Source: Akkermansiaceae bacterium UBA5689
GTDB taxonomy: Bacteria > Verrucomicrobiota > Verrucomicrobiia > Verrucomicrobiales > Akkermansiaceae
Length of the DNA: 24,273 bases
Assembly (NCBI GenBank): GCA_002420305.1
Contig: DIHT01000059.1
Location: forward strand, 1 to 24,273
Direction: 5' to 3'
In this document: positions 8,279 to 15,050 of the stretch, in pieces
Position numbering within the stretch: the stretch's first letter is position 1
How the letters are laid out: the number at the start of each line of letters is the position of its first letter
The notes under the pieces: model-generated
Seen by the model: only the letters and a program-made list of their open reading frames with translations
The model's database searches: none
Told to the model about the DNA's origin: nothing
Translations under genes and position numbers: made by a program

Positions 8279-9088
8279 CTACCTCAATTTGACCCGGACC
8301 TTTTTCTTGGTCTCAAAGGCTACGCCTTTTACTCCCTTCAGGGACTCTGCAATCTCGCCCCGCTTGGCCCCTTCAAGTTTCTGCATTGCCTGCAGGCCCT
8401 TCGGGTTTTTCATGATCTCGTCAAAGTCCATGAGCAAAAGCGTGATCGTATCATCCTTCAGGTAGGTCGCATCAGATTTCTGGATGCCCGTTGAGGTGAC
8501 CAGCTTCGTGCTGATTTTCATCCCCTTGAACATTTCTACCATCATCGCCTCCATGGCCTCATTTGCCACTTTGGCAACACCCTCATCCACTTCCTCCGCA
8601 TCCTCCGCGCTCTCCAATATTTCCGCGGTGGGTTCGGGGGTAGTGACCGTCAGCACGCCTCCTGCGTAGGCAAACTTCAACGGGTCATCCTTCGGCCCCT
8701 TCTCTTCCTTGTCGAGCTCCTGCATGGGAGAACCAGGAGTGAGAGTTACATTGTTGATATCCTCGAAGGTGTAGACTGCCTTCACTCCCTTGCCCCCGTT
8801 ACGCTCGATTTTTTCCATTCGGGAGTATGCGACGCCTTTCCCGAAATCAGATGCCTTCGCTTTATATTTCTCGGGGTCATAAAGATCTGCGAAAGGGTTC
8901 TCCGCTCCCGCTCCACCGGGGAGACCTTCAAGCATGGCAACAATTTTCGCCCCCATGACGATCTCCTCGGAAATCGTCCCGGAACCATCTTTTTTGAGAG
9001 TAATCACCTGCTCGACCTCAAGGCAGCTCGGCAGGAAGAGCAGGGAAAGAGCACCCATGAGCATCAGGAAAATTCGACATTTCATCAT
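8279..9088 (-). CDS. Predicted lipoprotein of unknown function
   Basis: This is a 269-residue lipoprotein. I chose the start at 9088 (tandem ATGs at 9088 and 9085) because it is followed at once by a lipoprotein signal peptide, MMKCRIFLMLMGALSLLFLPSC; the frame extends upstream to 9154 without a better signal. The lipobox is LPSC with the lipidated Cys at about residue 22. Pro at the -2 position is unusual but tolerated. The mature protein starts LEVEQVITLKKDGSGTISEEIV, a beta-type opening seen in cell-envelope lipoproteins that I cannot name more precisely. It continues with a Lys/Glu-rich body, an acidic stretch around EILESAEDAEEVDEG, and a basic tail (ETKKKVRVKLR). It is divergent from the ABC transporter operon and convergent with the CotH gene. 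Confidence 0.8.
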   Translation of the reverse strand: MMKCRIFLMLMGALSLLFLPSCLEVEQVITLKKDGSGTISEEIVMGAKIVAMLEGLPGGAGAENPFADLYDPEKYKAKASDFGKGVAYSRMEKIERNGGKGVKAVYTFEDINNVTLTPGSPMQELDKEEKGPKDDPLKFAYAGGVLTVTTPEPTAEILESAEDAEEVDEGVAKVANEAMEAMMVEMFKGMKISTKLVTSTGIQKSDATYLKDDTITLLLMDFDEIMKNPKGLQAMQKLEGAKRGEIAESLKGVKGVAFETKKKVRVKLR

Positions 9089-9154
9089 GCAGGCAGGCTC
9101 GCAGGACTCGTCCCCTGCGCCATAAAAAAACCCAGTAACTCCATACTTCCCCAT

Positions 9155-9170
9155 GGGAATCCTGATTCCC
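9155..9170. promoter_or_regulatory. Inverted repeat in divergent promoter region, possible operator
   Basis: GGGAATC (9155-9161) and GATTCCC (9164-9170) form a perfect 7-2-7 inverted repeat. It lies between the divergent lipoprotein gene (start 9088) and the ABC operon (start 9266). The symmetry is directly visible; an operator role is inferred from the position only. Confidence 0.3.
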
Positions 9171-9251
9171 TCCTCCCCTGGGAGTGTGCCGCATCATCAC
9201 AACAGCGCTTTTCCGAAACCAAAACCCATTGCCTGTGATCAGGAGGTCGCT

Positions 9252-9269
9252 ATGCTCCAAACACAATGA
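9252..9269 (+). CDS. Five-codon leader ORF coupled to the ABC ATPase gene
   Basis: The strongest ribosome-binding site of this operon, AGGAGG at 9241-9246, is spaced 5 nt from an ATG at 9252 that is out of frame with the ATPase. That ATG opens a five-codon ORF (MLQTQ) whose TGA (9267-9269) overlaps the ATPase ATG (9266-9268) in an ATGA junction. The sequence supports translation of this mini-ORF with re-initiation on the ATPase. Alternatively the AGGAGG simply serves the ATPase start from an unusually long distance (19 nt). Confidence 0.4.
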   Translation: MLQTQ

Positions 9270-10189
9270 GCGTAACGCCGGCGGTCCAGGTCAAAAGCCT
9301 GGTTAAGGACTTCAAGGGCTCCTTTGGGCAGGGCCAGATCCGAGCCGTCAACAAGGTCTCCTTCGAAATCGCGCCCGGTGAAGTATACGGACTGATCGGA
9401 CCGAACGGCTCAGGAAAATCTACGACCATGAAAGCCCTCCTCGGCCTCGTTTCGCCCAGCGAGGGGAGCTGCGCTATCTTCGGCCGGGATTCCACCAAGG
9501 TCGACTCCCGGCAGGATGTGGGATTCCTGCCGGAAAATCCGTATTTCTACAAACACCTGAGCGGTGAGGAGACGATCCGGTTTTATGGGAAACTCTGTGG
9601 AATGAAGGGCAAAGCGCTGCGCGACCGCACGCGAGAACTCCTGAACCTCGTCGGCCTTGAGAATGCCCGGTCCCGACGCCTGGGCGGTTACTCGAAAGGT
9701 ATGCTCCAACGGATTGGACTGGCACAGGCTCTCGTGCAGGACCCACGACTTCTTATTCTCGATGAGCCTACCGCTGGCGTCGATCCCATCGGATCACGGC
9801 AGATCCGGGACCTTATTTTCAAATTAAAGGACCGGGGTTTCACTGTCTTCCTCTGCTCTCACCTGCTTGAACAGGTTCAGGAGGTTTGTGACCGGGTCGG
9901 CATCATTCATAAGGGGGCTCTCGTTAAGGAGGGTCCTCTCGAGGATCTCATCGCCATCGAAGATCAGACCGAGATCATTCTCCGTAATGCCACTCCGGGC
10001 CTTCTCGATAAGATCTGCGAGCTTACTCGCCAGGAAGAAGGAGTCGAACTTCTCAGGACGGGAAACTCCCGCACTACGCTGGAACGCCTGTTTCTGCGCG
10101 AGACCATGCAGCGAGATCAACGCTACCCCGAAGAAGCCAGAACTGAATCGGCGGGGAATACAGAAGCGCAGGGGGGGGACTACTCATGA
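9266..10189 (+). CDS. ABC transporter ATP-binding protein (ABC-2 exporter type)
   Basis: This is the cytoplasmic ATPase of a two-component ABC-2 exporter, 307 residues. It shows Walker A GPNGSGKST (45-53), the Q-loop region FLPENPYFYKHLSGEE, signature LGGYSKGMLQR (139-149), Walker B LLILDEP (162-168) followed by TAGVDP, and the switch His in FLCSHLLEQV (about 199). The C-terminal 90 residues resemble the accessory tail of NatA/GldA/NosF-like ATPases. The stop overlaps the ATG of the permease gene by 4 bp (ATGA), so the two are translationally coupled. The ATG at 9266 is itself coupled to a five-codon leader ORF. The substrate cannot be told from the sequence. Confidence 0.95.
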   Translation: MSVTPAVQVKSLVKDFKGSFGQGQIRAVNKVSFEIAPGEVYGLIGPNGSGKSTTMKALLGLVSPSEGSCAIFGRDSTKVDSRQDVGFLPENPYFYKHLSGEETIRFYGKLCGMKGKALRDRTRELLNLVGLENARSRRLGGYSKGMLQRIGLAQALVQDPRLLILDEPTAGVDPIGSRQIRDLIFKLKDRGFTVFLCSHLLEQVQEVCDRVGIIHKGALVKEGPLEDLIAIEDQTEIILRNATPGLLDKICELTRQEEGVELLRTGNSRTTLERLFLRETMQRDQRYPEEARTESAGNTEAQGGDYS

Positions 10190-11130
10190 GCCAAACTTCT
10201 TCAACCACGCCCCTGATTTCTCTCAGCCGGGTATGGATTATTGCCGGAAACACCTTCACGCACCTGGTGCGCATGAAGATTTTCTACTTCCTGCTTATCT
10301 TTGTCCTCATCTGGCTCGGCTTGAACGTATTCAAGCTCCCTTACAATGCGGGCCCCGAGAGTCTGAGTGGCGTTGGCGGTGAAGAGCTCCGCATCCTCAA
10401 GGCTCCACTTGTCGGCACCATGAAGCTCTTCGCTCTCATTATTGGTATCGTGGCAACTGCCCTGCTCATTCCCCGCGACATGGAGGACCGCACTCTCTAC
10501 ACCCTTCTGGCCAAACCGGTCCCCCGGCTTGATTATCTTCTGGGAAAACTGATTGGTGTTCTTCTTCTCGTTTTCTCTGGCCTCCTCGTCATGACCCTCC
10601 TGCTCGATGGCGTAGTTTGGGTTCGCACTCAGGCAATTCTTATCGAATTCGACAAGGTCTCCCAGATCCTCGTAGAGCAAGGCCAATGGACGCAGGACGA
10701 TCGCTTGGTAGAGCGGGCAGAACTTCTCAGTCATGGAGTCACCTGGAGCTTACAGGGAGCGATCCTGATTCTCTTTTTCGAGGCTGCCATCATTGCCGCA
10801 TTGGCCCTGCTAATCTCTACGTTTTCGAGTAGCACGTTGTTTACCGTGGTGATCTCGGTCCTGACGTATTTCATCGGAAACTTTATTGCTGATGGCCTTG
10901 ACCAGCTGCAGGGATCCTCCAGTCCCGGCGAGGGAAATATCGGGATGCTGGCGGTAAAGGCGATCTTCGTCGCAGTCCCGGATTATCGCCCTTTCAAAAT
11001 AGTCGACGAGGTTCTCACGGGACAAACTCTTCCCCTCGACATCCTCGGAAGTCTGGCAATCTCCACCGTCTTATATGTGGGCCTCTATGTGATCCTCAGC
11101 TGGTTCGTGTTCAGCCGGAAGGAAATCTAG
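10186..11130 (+). CDS. ABC-2 type transporter permease
   Basis: This is the membrane partner of the preceding ATPase, 314 residues with about six transmembrane segments: FYFLLIFVLIWLGLNVF, LFALIIGIVATALLIP, LIGVLLLVFSGLLVMTLLL, AILILFFEAAIIAALALLI, LFTVVISVLTYFIGNFIA and ILGSLAISTVLYVGLYVILSWFVF at the C-terminus. The motif DMEDRTLYTLLAKPVPRLDYLLGKLIG after the second segment is characteristic of NosY/ABC-2 permeases, where it forms the coupling region. A G-rich sequence just before the ATG may act as ribosome-binding site. The ATG overlaps the ATPase stop by 4 bp. The transported substrate is unknown. Confidence 0.92.
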   Translation: MSQTSSTTPLISLSRVWIIAGNTFTHLVRMKIFYFLLIFVLIWLGLNVFKLPYNAGPESLSGVGGEELRILKAPLVGTMKLFALIIGIVATALLIPRDMEDRTLYTLLAKPVPRLDYLLGKLIGVLLLVFSGLLVMTLLLDGVVWVRTQAILIEFDKVSQILVEQGQWTQDDRLVERAELLSHGVTWSLQGAILILFFEAAIIAALALLISTFSSSTLFTVVISVLTYFIGNFIADGLDQLQGSSSPGEGNIGMLAVKAIFVAVPDYRPFKIVDEVLTGQTLPLDILGSLAISTVLYVGLYVILSWFVFSRKEI

Positions 11131-11160
11131 CAGCGCTTTCTCATACGCACCCGGAATCCA

Positions 11161-12225
11161 GTGAACACCCTCCGCAATCTCTCCGTGGTTCTGGCAGTTA
11201 TTGTCCTGACGGGCTTTGCTCGCCGTCCCTTTGACGACCGCCTCTCCGAGAGCATGCAGGAGAGAAACCTGCTACCCCCTCCCATTGGAATGGACACTCG
11301 CGAAGAGCTGGGTCAGACCGCTCTCGCCATTGCGCTGGGTGGGCTCCGCCCTCTCATGGCCTCAATGCTGAACATCCAGGCGCACACCCACTGGGAAGAG
11401 CAGGCCTGGCACGAACTTGAGAGGAGCTACGAGACAATTGTATCCCTGCAACCACGCTTGCGCTACTACTGGGATACGGGAAGTTGGCATCTTTACAGTA
11501 ACGCCTACGCTGACTATTCCGACAAGCCGGGCCTCAGCAAGGGACGGCGAAGCCGGAAGCAAAAAGAGTTCTTTGAAAAAGGTATCGCATTTCTGGAGCG
11601 GGGAGTCGCACAGAACCCTACGGACTGGCGCCTTTGCCAGCTTCTCGGCAATGCCCTCAGCACAAGCTGGCGCCCCCAGAACCTCGAGCGTGCAGTCGAA
11701 TGCTTCTCGCAAGGATATTCCGAGAGCGGAGCTCCACGTCTTCAGCGGAGCTACGTCTATTCTCTTGCGCGTATTCCAGTCCGGAAGGAAGAGGCGTGGA
11801 AACAATGCCGAGACATGTGGGAGTCCGAAGTTAACCGGCGCTACAACACGCCGCAGACGATCTTCTTTGCTTTGCAATCCTGGGCGGGCGAGGAGGCTTA
11901 TTCAATGGAGGAGATCCTTGGTTCTCCCCGTCATGCACTGCAAAAGCTTACCGACTACTGGTTCCGGCAGTTCGAGGGATTCCCCATGGACGGAGTTGAC
12001 GAAGCAATCGATAAACTGTGCTCAGAATTCGAGGTCCCCAAACATCTCCACCCCCTCGCGTTTCCACCCGAGAAAATCTTTTCGCATGATCCTTTCACCC
12101 GGAAGCCCCACCCGATTAACCCCCGGACTGGAGAGCCTCGTGAAAAAAAATGGCGGAGCATCTGGATGGACCGACCTCGCGACACCTTCCGAACCCACTT
12201 GAGAGTGACTGAGGCAGAACGATAA
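11161..12225 (+). CDS. Exported or membrane-anchored TPR-like protein of the ABC operon
   Basis: This is a 354-residue protein with a GTG start at 11161, 30 bp after the permease stop, so it probably belongs to the same operon. The N-terminus (NTLRNLSVVLAVIVLTGFARR) is a single hydrophobic segment that could be a signal anchor or signal peptide, placing the rest outside the cytoplasm. The body is helical with TPR-like pairs: HWEEQAWHELERSYETIVSLQP, then FFEKGIAFLERGVAQNPTDWRLCQLLGNAL, then LERAVECFSQGYSESG. The C-terminal 60 residues are Pro- and basic-rich. I know no named family. Its position suggests that it assists or is served by the exporter, which is an inference. Confidence 0.8.
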   Translation: MNTLRNLSVVLAVIVLTGFARRPFDDRLSESMQERNLLPPPIGMDTREELGQTALAIALGGLRPLMASMLNIQAHTHWEEQAWHELERSYETIVSLQPRLRYYWDTGSWHLYSNAYADYSDKPGLSKGRRSRKQKEFFEKGIAFLERGVAQNPTDWRLCQLLGNALSTSWRPQNLERAVECFSQGYSESGAPRLQRSYVYSLARIPVRKEEAWKQCRDMWESEVNRRYNTPQTIFFALQSWAGEEAYSMEEILGSPRHALQKLTDYWFRQFEGFPMDGVDEAIDKLCSEFEVPKHLHPLAFPPEKIFSHDPFTRKPHPINPRTGEPREKKWRSIWMDRPRDTFRTHLRVTEAER

Positions 12226-12322
12226 CCCCCCCTCCTTACAATACCAGCTACCTCAAAGCTTTCACTCGACAGCTCCCCAACCCGTTTCTATCTCTTCCTC
12301 CCCGCCCGGTGGTGACAAGACC

Positions 12323-13045
12323 ATGCGAATTGCACTCTTTGGAGATATCCACGCAAACCTTGAGGCACTTAATGCCGTCATTGAGGATGCGACTTCGCAG
12401 GGCTGTGAGCAGTGGGTGTGTCTTGGAGACATCGTCGGCTACAACGCAAATCCCGGGGAGTGCCTCGAGTTGATCAAGTCGATGGAGTGTCCATCCGTCA
12501 AAGGCAATCACGACGAGGACGCAAGCGGAGACCACTCTCTCAAGTCGATGAACCCCATCGCTGCCACGGCCCTCGAATGGACCAGGGAGCAACTTTCTGA
12601 GGAACAACGAAAATGGCTACGAAGCCTCCGAATGGTTCGACAGGTTTCAGACTTCACCATCGTCCACTCTACTTTGGACCAACCTCAGGTCTGGGGCTAC
12701 GTGACCAACAAGTTCGACGCCATGTCGAACTTTTCTTATCAGTTTACAGACATCTGTTTTCATGGTCATACCCATGTCCCCCGCGTCTTTGTACGAGGCA
12801 CCAAGGTTCGGGAGGAAGCTGCGGAGCTGGTTGAGATCGAGAAGAACCTGAAGTACTTCGTCAACATCGGCTCGGTGGGGCAGCCTCGCGATGGGGACCC
12901 GCGAGCCTGTTACGTCATTTACGATATCGAGAAAAAGCTGATCCACTTTCGTCGCGTTGAGTATGACCTTGCCACCACTCAGCAGAAAATTCTCAACGCA
13001 GGTCTACCCTCTAAACTGGCCGAGCGTCTTCCCGAGGGAAGATGA
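12323..13045 (+). CDS. Metallophosphoesterase (calcineurin-like, YfcE/MJ0936-type)
   Basis: This is a 240-residue cytoplasmic metal-dependent phosphoesterase. The full set of two-metal motifs is present: GDIHAN at the N-terminus (D8, H10), GDIVGYNANP (D36), GNHDED (N62, H63), IVHS (H115) and FHGHTHVPRVF (H149, H151). GDIVGYNANP followed by GNHD marks the small bacterial phosphodiesterase branch that acts on phosphodiesters or nucleotides. The natural substrate cannot be deduced. The ATG at 12323 gives a protein that begins directly with the first strand, as is usual for the family. It stands 97 bp after the ABC operon on the same strand and is convergent with the following hydrolase gene. Confidence 0.92.
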   Translation: MRIALFGDIHANLEALNAVIEDATSQGCEQWVCLGDIVGYNANPGECLELIKSMECPSVKGNHDEDASGDHSLKSMNPIAATALEWTREQLSEEQRKWLRSLRMVRQVSDFTIVHSTLDQPQVWGYVTNKFDAMSNFSYQFTDICFHGHTHVPRVFVRGTKVREEAAELVEIEKNLKYFVNIGSVGQPRDGDPRACYVIYDIEKKLIHFRRVEYDLATTQQKILNAGLPSKLAERLPEGR

Positions 13046-13075
13046 GGGCCTGCAGGCATTTACACCCTCGCTGCT

Positions 13076-13089
13076 TCAGGGCCGCCTGA
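13076..13089. terminator. Possible terminator hairpin between convergent genes
   Basis: TCAGG (13076-13080) pairs with CCTGA (13085-13089) around GCCG. The hairpin lies in the 52-bp gap between the convergent phosphoesterase (stop 13045) and hydrolase (stop 13098) genes. The stem is only five pairs and no T-run follows, so confidence is low. Confidence 0.25.
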
Positions 13090-13097
13090 GCCCATTC

Positions 13098-14309
13098 TCA
13101 TCTTCGCAAAAGCGGATTAGCTGGAATCTGGCCACGCTCCTCTCTCTCGCCCTTGAAGGGATCAATGCCCGGCACGCCATCTTCCCCAGCCTCGTCCTTG
13201 GCCATTAACTCCGCTTCTATTTTTCTCTGCGTCCTGAGATGAACAATCAGCTTTTTCATTCGCTCATGATCACCGAGGGCAATGTCAGCCTGTCTGGTTC
13301 CAGCATGGTTCTCGCTCAGCGCTAGATACTCCGTGGCGAGCCTCTGACATCCAGACGGCGAATGCCCCTTGGCCTCACGCCGTAGCAAACCCTGATGGGC
13401 TGTCAGGGCCTTGGCCTCCGCGCCCACTCGAACTCCTCTCTCCAGAGCTATTCGGAGAACGGCGACCCTCGCCTTGTCATCCGCTCCCGCCATGCGGAAA
13501 AATGGCATTCTCTCAAGATCGCGGATAGCTGTCCATTGATCGACAAGGTCTGGCAACCCCTGAATCTGGTCCAGGCGCTCCACCAACCAGCCTTTCACCT
13601 CCTCCTTGTAATCTTCTTCCGGATGGGCCTCGAGTCCCATCCATTGAGTCAGGGCCAGAGACCCTCCCTCGGGCAATGCGTGCCCAAGACCATTCCATTC
13701 TTTCATCATCACCCTCGCCCCGAGAGATCTGTAGTGAACAACGGACCTCAACGCGAAAGGGTAATTCTCATCCATCCGGCCTACTCCGACAAAAAGAGAC
13801 TTCGGCTGACGAAACCTCTTAGGCTCTCTGATCAGAAACTGATGACCCGCTCCAAGAATGATGCCCCCGGCAAGAGTGGGGTCATACTGCAGCAGGAAAC
13901 CCGCCATCCATCCGCCTTTACTGAACCCCCCTACGTAACACCGCCTGGGATCAAGATTCCACTTTGCCGCTAGATGCCTTCGGGTGGAGGCTAGAATAAT
14001 GAACTCCTTCTCCAGATACTCGGCTGTGGCTGGCAGGCTGCCTTCCTTAGTGTAGGTCATACCAACAACGATCCAGTCCCGGTTTCTTGTATGGGCCTGC
14101 ATGACGCTGGTTGTCGGCTTACCCCCGGTTGCATGATAATAAAATACAGCCGGCCACTTTCGCTCCGGAGAATAGTTTTCCGGAAGCACAACCTGCACTC
14201 GCTTGGACAGCTGTGGGAAGCCCAACTCCAATCGCTTTGGAGCACCTGCCGCGAATCCTTGAGTGAGGAAAAAGGCACCGAGAAGGGCAAGAGTATTACA
14301 AGTCCACAT
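13098..14309 (-). CDS. Secreted alpha/beta hydrolase (esterase/PHB-depolymerase-like)
   Basis: This is a 403-residue exported hydrolase. I chose the ATG at 14309 because it directly precedes a signal peptide (MWTCNTLALLGAFFLTQGFAAGA); the frame is open upstream to 14372. The alpha/beta-hydrolase core, about 35-225, shows the strand PAVFYYHATGG, the nucleophile elbow GGFSKGG (S130), a likely acid in GVGRMDEN (D180) and a likely His in GLGHALP (H210). The order and spacing fit a Ser-Asp-His triad as in LpqC/PHB-depolymerase-like esterases. Residues from about 230 to the end are helical and charged with no recognised domain, ending in a Lys/Glu/Arg-rich tail. The substrate is unknown. The gene is divergent from the Nudix gene and convergent with the phosphoesterase gene. 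Confidence 0.85.
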   Translation of the reverse strand: MWTCNTLALLGAFFLTQGFAAGAPKRLELGFPQLSKRVQVVLPENYSPERKWPAVFYYHATGGKPTTSVMQAHTRNRDWIVVGMTYTKEGSLPATAEYLEKEFIILASTRRHLAAKWNLDPRRCYVGGFSKGGWMAGFLLQYDPTLAGGIILGAGHQFLIREPKRFRQPKSLFVGVGRMDENYPFALRSVVHYRSLGARVMMKEWNGLGHALPEGGSLALTQWMGLEAHPEEDYKEEVKGWLVERLDQIQGLPDLVDQWTAIRDLERMPFFRMAGADDKARVAVLRIALERGVRVGAEAKALTAHQGLLRREAKGHSPSGCQRLATEYLALSENHAGTRQADIALGDHERMKKLIVHLRTQRKIEAELMAKDEAGEDGVPGIDPFKGEREERGQIPANPLLRR

Positions 14310-14421
14310 CGTCTTTCGGACACCAAGGAGTCCCTCAACCCTAATGGCAGGCAGACCAGCGGCAATGATCATCTTTCCGAGATCCTTGCCCGCCGCTGAA
14401 GTCGTGTGCTATTGGTCTTAC

Positions 14422-14877
14422 GTGCTGGAAGTGGTTTGTGCCGTGCTCATCCGGAATCACAGAATTCTGGTCTGTCAGCGTGCTCCGGGGAAGCACTTGG
14501 CCGGATCTTGGGAATTTCCCGGAGGCAAGCTCGAGAAGGGAGAGAATCTCGAGGCTGCTCTGAGACGGGAAATTGTCGAGGAGCTCAAGTGCAGTATCGG
14601 AATTGATGAGGCTCTGGCTTCGGTCGAGCACCATTACCCGCACCTATCGATAAACCTCCATGCATTCTCCTGCCACCTCTCCCCTGGCTCTCCAGACCCG
14701 AGCGCCCTTGAGCATACTTCCATCCGATGGATAGGCTGTGAGGAGGTAGAGGAGCTTGATCTTGCAGGCGCAGACCAAAGACTTTGGCGCATGATCGCGT
14801 CGAAGATTGGAAGCATTTGCTCGCCAGATTCTCAATCGGGCGGCTCAGCGTATTCCTCCGGCCCGCTCGCCAGCTGA
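14422..14877 (+). CDS. MutT/NudG-type Nudix hydrolase
   Basis: This enzyme hydrolyses nucleoside diphosphate derivatives; the MutT branch cleans oxidised or modified nucleotides from the pool. With the GTG start at 14422 it has 151 residues and begins LEVVCAVLIRNHRILVCQR, the usual family opening. The Nudix box runs about 35-57: GKLEKGENLEAALRREIVEEL, with E41, R49, E50, E53 and E54 all present. The Gly that normally follows REUxEE is Lys here (EELKCSI). WEFPGGK precedes the box, as in MutT and CTP pyrophosphohydrolase (NudG). An alternative GTG is at 14404. The frame is open back to 14263, but that part overlaps the divergent hydrolase gene and looks non-coding. I see no Shine-Dalgarno sequence for either start. 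Confidence 0.85.
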   Translation: MLEVVCAVLIRNHRILVCQRAPGKHLAGSWEFPGGKLEKGENLEAALRREIVEELKCSIGIDEALASVEHHYPHLSINLHAFSCHLSPGSPDPSALEHTSIRWIGCEEVEELDLAGADQRLWRMIASKIGSICSPDSQSGGSAYSSGPLAS

Positions 14878-15050
14878 GCAATCATCCCGGCCAAGCAAAG
14901 GGAGGCGCCCCGGTGGTTTAACCCGGTGGACTAGAGTGACACCAAGCCCAAGAGGCGTCTCGCGCTCACCTTCTCACCCTTTGTGCCTCTATTTGCCGCC
15001 TTGCCATGCATACCCCAAACGTGTTAGTCTGAGTCTTCGACCTCAAACCC

